Origin: a virus
Length of the DNA stretch: 64,000 nt
Strand: one strand, 5' to 3'
IMG/VR virus record: IMGVR_UViG_3300043409_001877
Location: 62,001-126,000 of that record
This document shows, piece by piece, positions 62,464-64,000 of the stretch. The notes under the pieces were generated by a model, which saw only the letters and a list, made by a program, of their open reading frames with translations, did no database searches and was not told the DNA's origin. The position numbers and the translations under genes were made by a program. The first letter of the stretch is position 1. Every line of letters starts with the position of its first letter.

Positions 62464-62858
62464 TGGTATTAACGTATATAAACCCACTAAATAAAAATTA
62501 CTTAGGTGAATACACTTACGAGTTTCTTTTTTCAAAGAATGTGGAGATAAACTTTGGTGACGACTGGGATGTTAATCCTTCTGCTAGTGGTAGTTTAACA
62601 CCACCGCCAATTGATGACATTGAAATTGTCGCTTTGTTAAAAACAACTGAAATTGAATTAGATTTAGCTATAACATCAGATTATTTTTCAATGTACGATT
62701 GTGTTGAAAATGTTGTTGCTATGGGTTGGGAAAAAGAATCCCCTGAGAATGATATTAGATTAGTGTTTCACTTTGGTGAATCATTAGAAAGTGTTAAAAA
62801 TAAAATTTATAGTAGAGATAAAATAATGGAAATAGTAAAACAACCAGAAAATGAATAA
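62463..62858 (+). CDS. Protein of unknown function
   Basis: This is a 131-residue protein, acidic, with an aromatic N-terminal third, a Pro/Ser-rich loop (SGSLTPPPIDD, about 43-53) and a C-terminal helix with a polar end. I do not recognise it. Its start overlaps the stop of the 502-residue gene by one base (TAATG), and its end overlaps the next gene by 8 bases. Its expression with the repeat protein and hub candidate suggests a virion or assembly partner. Confidence 0.55.
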   Translation: MVLTYINPLNKNYLGEYTYEFLFSKNVEINFGDDWDVNPSASGSLTPPPIDDIEIVALLKTTEIELDLAITSDYFSMYDCVENVVAMGWEKESPENDIRLVFHFGESLESVKNKIYSRDKIMEIVKQPENE

Positions 62859-63525
62859 AAATCAATTTATAAACAAATTAAAAGAAGCGGTAACTAAAGG
62901 TGTTATGGATGTTGTGGCAGATCCACGTAAATTAGATCTAATAAATAAAAATTTAGATGCTTTAAAAGTAAAATTAACAGACATGGGCTTAGTTCAAGAA
63001 GAAATTGATGAAGCCTTGGATATGGGTAAAGATTACGATAACTCAACTGATTTTTACAAAGATATTATCGATCACTTGATGTATAAAAAATTTCGTCTCA
63101 GTTATTTTAACCCAGTTGAACATGAAAAACCTCGCTCATTGGAACCAGAAGATACCGATCCTCAATTAAAATTGGATTTTCAATCAGATAAAAAAGACGT
63201 TGAAGTGAAAAAAAACGAAACAAAACCAATATCTCAAATGTCGCAACAAGAATTCAGTGAATTTGAACTTAATATAACTGGTTATGGTTCTAGTGATTTA
63301 TTATATGTGATCAGCCGAATCAAAAATGCACTTGGAAAAGAATATACTGAAAATAATGGTATAGGAAATCCATTAAAAGAACCTTATATTTTATTACAAA
63401 ACTTAAATAAATCAAAAATAAATGAAGAAAAGTTTGTAGATTCAGAAATTTTTCGTATCATTGCAGAGTCGGAAACACCGAAAATCTCAAAACAAGAGAT
63501 TATTGATTATTTAAAAATTAAATAA
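62851..63525 (+). CDS. Protein of unknown function
   Basis: This is a 224-residue protein with three visible parts: a helical N-terminal domain (1-85), a polar linker (about 95-140, Lys/Glu/Asp/Pro-rich), and a helical C-terminal domain (145-224). It has no motif that I know. It overlaps the 131-residue gene by 8 bases and is followed after one base by a 38-residue ORF. A scaffold-like or adaptor role would fit the linker layout, but this is speculative. Confidence 0.5.
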   Translation: MNKNQFINKLKEAVTKGVMDVVADPRKLDLINKNLDALKVKLTDMGLVQEEIDEALDMGKDYDNSTDFYKDIIDHLMYKKFRLSYFNPVEHEKPRSLEPEDTDPQLKLDFQSDKKDVEVKKNETKPISQMSQQEFSEFELNITGYGSSDLLYVISRIKNALGKEYTENNGIGNPLKEPYILLQNLNKSKINEEKFVDSEIFRIIAESETPKISKQEIIDYLKIK

Positions 63526-63526
63526 A

Positions 63527-63643
63527 ATGAATACAACTAAAGAAACTGAAACACCAGTTATTACCCCAACGATCAATCCTACGCAGGATCCATCTAAGAT
63601 TAAATTTCCAAAGCCAGCTATAAAACCAAAACCTCAGGCTTAA
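63527..63643 (+). CDS. Small Pro/Thr/Lys-rich peptide gene
   Basis: This is a 38-residue open frame from an ATG one base after the previous stop. The product is Pro-, Thr- and Lys-rich and ends with KPAIKPKPQA, so it is probably extended and unstructured. Being so short, it could also be non-coding, but the tight spacing to the gene before it and the promoter immediately after it fit a real last gene of the operon. Confidence 0.45.
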   Translation: MNTTKETETPVITPTINPTQDPSKIKFPKPAIKPKPQA

Positions 63644-63646
63644 AAA

Positions 63647-63678
63647 TTTGCGTATTAAATAAATTATTCTTATCTTTG
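63647..63678 (+). promoter_or_regulatory. Bacteroidota-type promoter
   Basis: TTTG (63647-63650), a 20-base spacer, then TATCTTTG (63671-63678): an exact match to the Bacteroidota consensus and the same boxes as before the DNA polymerase. The ATG is 29 bases downstream. Confidence 0.75.
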
Positions 63679-63700
63679 CCCTATAAATAAAATTATAGGG
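63679..63700 (+). promoter_or_regulatory. Perfect palindrome at the transcription start
   Basis: CCCTATAA and TTATAGGG form a perfect 8 bp inverted repeat around a 6-base centre, directly after the -7 box and 7 bases before the ATG. It overlaps the expected transcription start, the usual position of a repressor operator; as RNA it would form only a partial hairpin. It contains TATAAATA. The half site CCCTATA also occurs in the inverted repeat at 20383. Confidence 0.5.
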
Positions 63701-63707
63701 CATTTTT

Positions 63708-64000
63708 ATGAGAAAAATAAACATAAACCTTGAGGGGTATTCGAATATCATCAATCCTGATATTCTTAAAAGAGTAGCAAACAGAAATCATACTATGGCT
63801 AAAATGCCATATTACGATAAAAAAACAGAACCGACCCAATTACATGAGGAACTTATAACTGAAAGTAGATTCAAGGAGTTATCAGATTCCTATTCTAATA
63901 CTTTCAATTCACCAAAGGATAGTATAAATCCAATGATGGTTATGATGCAAGCTGGTGGTAATGGTATGCAAATTATGGATATTGAAAAACCTAAAAGAAA
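63708..64000 (+). CDS. Partial gene of unknown function (runs off the window)
   Basis: This open frame starts at an ATG after a host-like promoter and palindrome and has no stop up to the window end (97 codons seen). It begins RKININLEGYSNIINPDILK, followed by a basic helix, and continues with a polar Ser/Asn/Thr-rich region and a Met/Gly-rich stretch (PMMVMMQAGGNGMQIM). I do not recognise it. Its host-like promoter suggests early expression. Confidence 0.6.
   Translation, partial: MRKININLEGYSNIINPDILKRVANRNHTMAKMPYYDKKTEPTQLHEELITESRFKELSDSYSNTFNSPKDSINPMMVMMQAGGNGMQIMDIEKPKR

Noticed and set aside
1-64000. CRISPR array, tRNA genes or an alternative genetic code
   Set aside because: No regularly spaced direct repeats other than the coding GITT units were seen, no cloverleaf-like sequence was recognised, and normal stop codons (including TAG at 51506) end the genes.

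Overview
The window is part of the genome of a large, AT-rich, contractile-tailed (T4-like) phage. No cellular housekeeping genes, tRNAs, rRNAs or CRISPR arrays were seen. The host is most likely a member of the Bacteroidota. This rests on four intergenic sites that read NTTG, exactly 20 bases, then TATCTTTG or TATTATTG, which matches the Bacteroidota housekeeping promoter (TTTG / TAnnTTTG), and on the OmpA-like domain, whose ASPLG motif resembles Bacteroidota proteins. Stop codons behave as in the standard code.

Layout. (1) 21-25284, almost all on the minus strand, is a late tail module. Read 5' to 3' it runs gp14-like neck protein, gp15-like tail terminator, giant sheath (gp18-like), tube (gp19-like), a gp26-like assembly protein with a probable recoded extension, a 212-residue protein, the tape measure, a 2550-residue baseplate protein, a gp53-like wedge protein and two large unrecognised virion proteins. 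A Vsr-like probable homing endonuclease sits between tube and gp26-like genes on the plus strand. (2) 25363-33912 holds an SNF2 helicase, a GP88-family gene, the gp13-like neck protein and probable fibre or decoration proteins. (3) 34009-39948 starts with a family B DNA polymerase that carries a foreign domain inside its exonuclease domain. Small proteins follow, including a WYL-like protein and a holin-like peptide, and the region closes with a strong terminator. (4) 40076-55964 is a long, tightly packed surface-sugar operon. It has about nine glycosyltransferase or glycan-associated genes, three methyltransferase domains, a NeuB-like synthase, a KdsC-like phosphatase and a NeuA-like CMP-sugar synthetase. 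dUTPase, an HD-like protein and a PhoH-like ATPase are mixed in. (5) 55967-56680 is a gp55-like late sigma factor. (6) 56705-63643 is a second virion cluster on the plus strand, with a gp5-like hub candidate and a protein bearing a 12-base tandem repeat. A new transcription unit starts at 63647 and runs off the window.

How it fits together. A TATTTAT box lies 17-18 bases before five start codons and 13 before a sixth, mostly in front of neck, tail and other virion genes on both strands. It is the obvious candidate target of the gp55-like sigma factor. The sugar operon encodes synthesis, dephosphorylation, CMP activation and probable transfer of a nonulosonic (sialic-acid-like) acid. This suggests the phage decorates its own virion or rewrites the host surface. 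The most unusual items are this nonulosonate cassette, the GT8 plus GT42-like fusion, the polymerase with a domain inserted between Exo II and Exo III, the OmpA-like domain inside a baseplate protein, and the recoding site before the tape measure gene. All functional calls are from sequence reading alone; no database search was possible.
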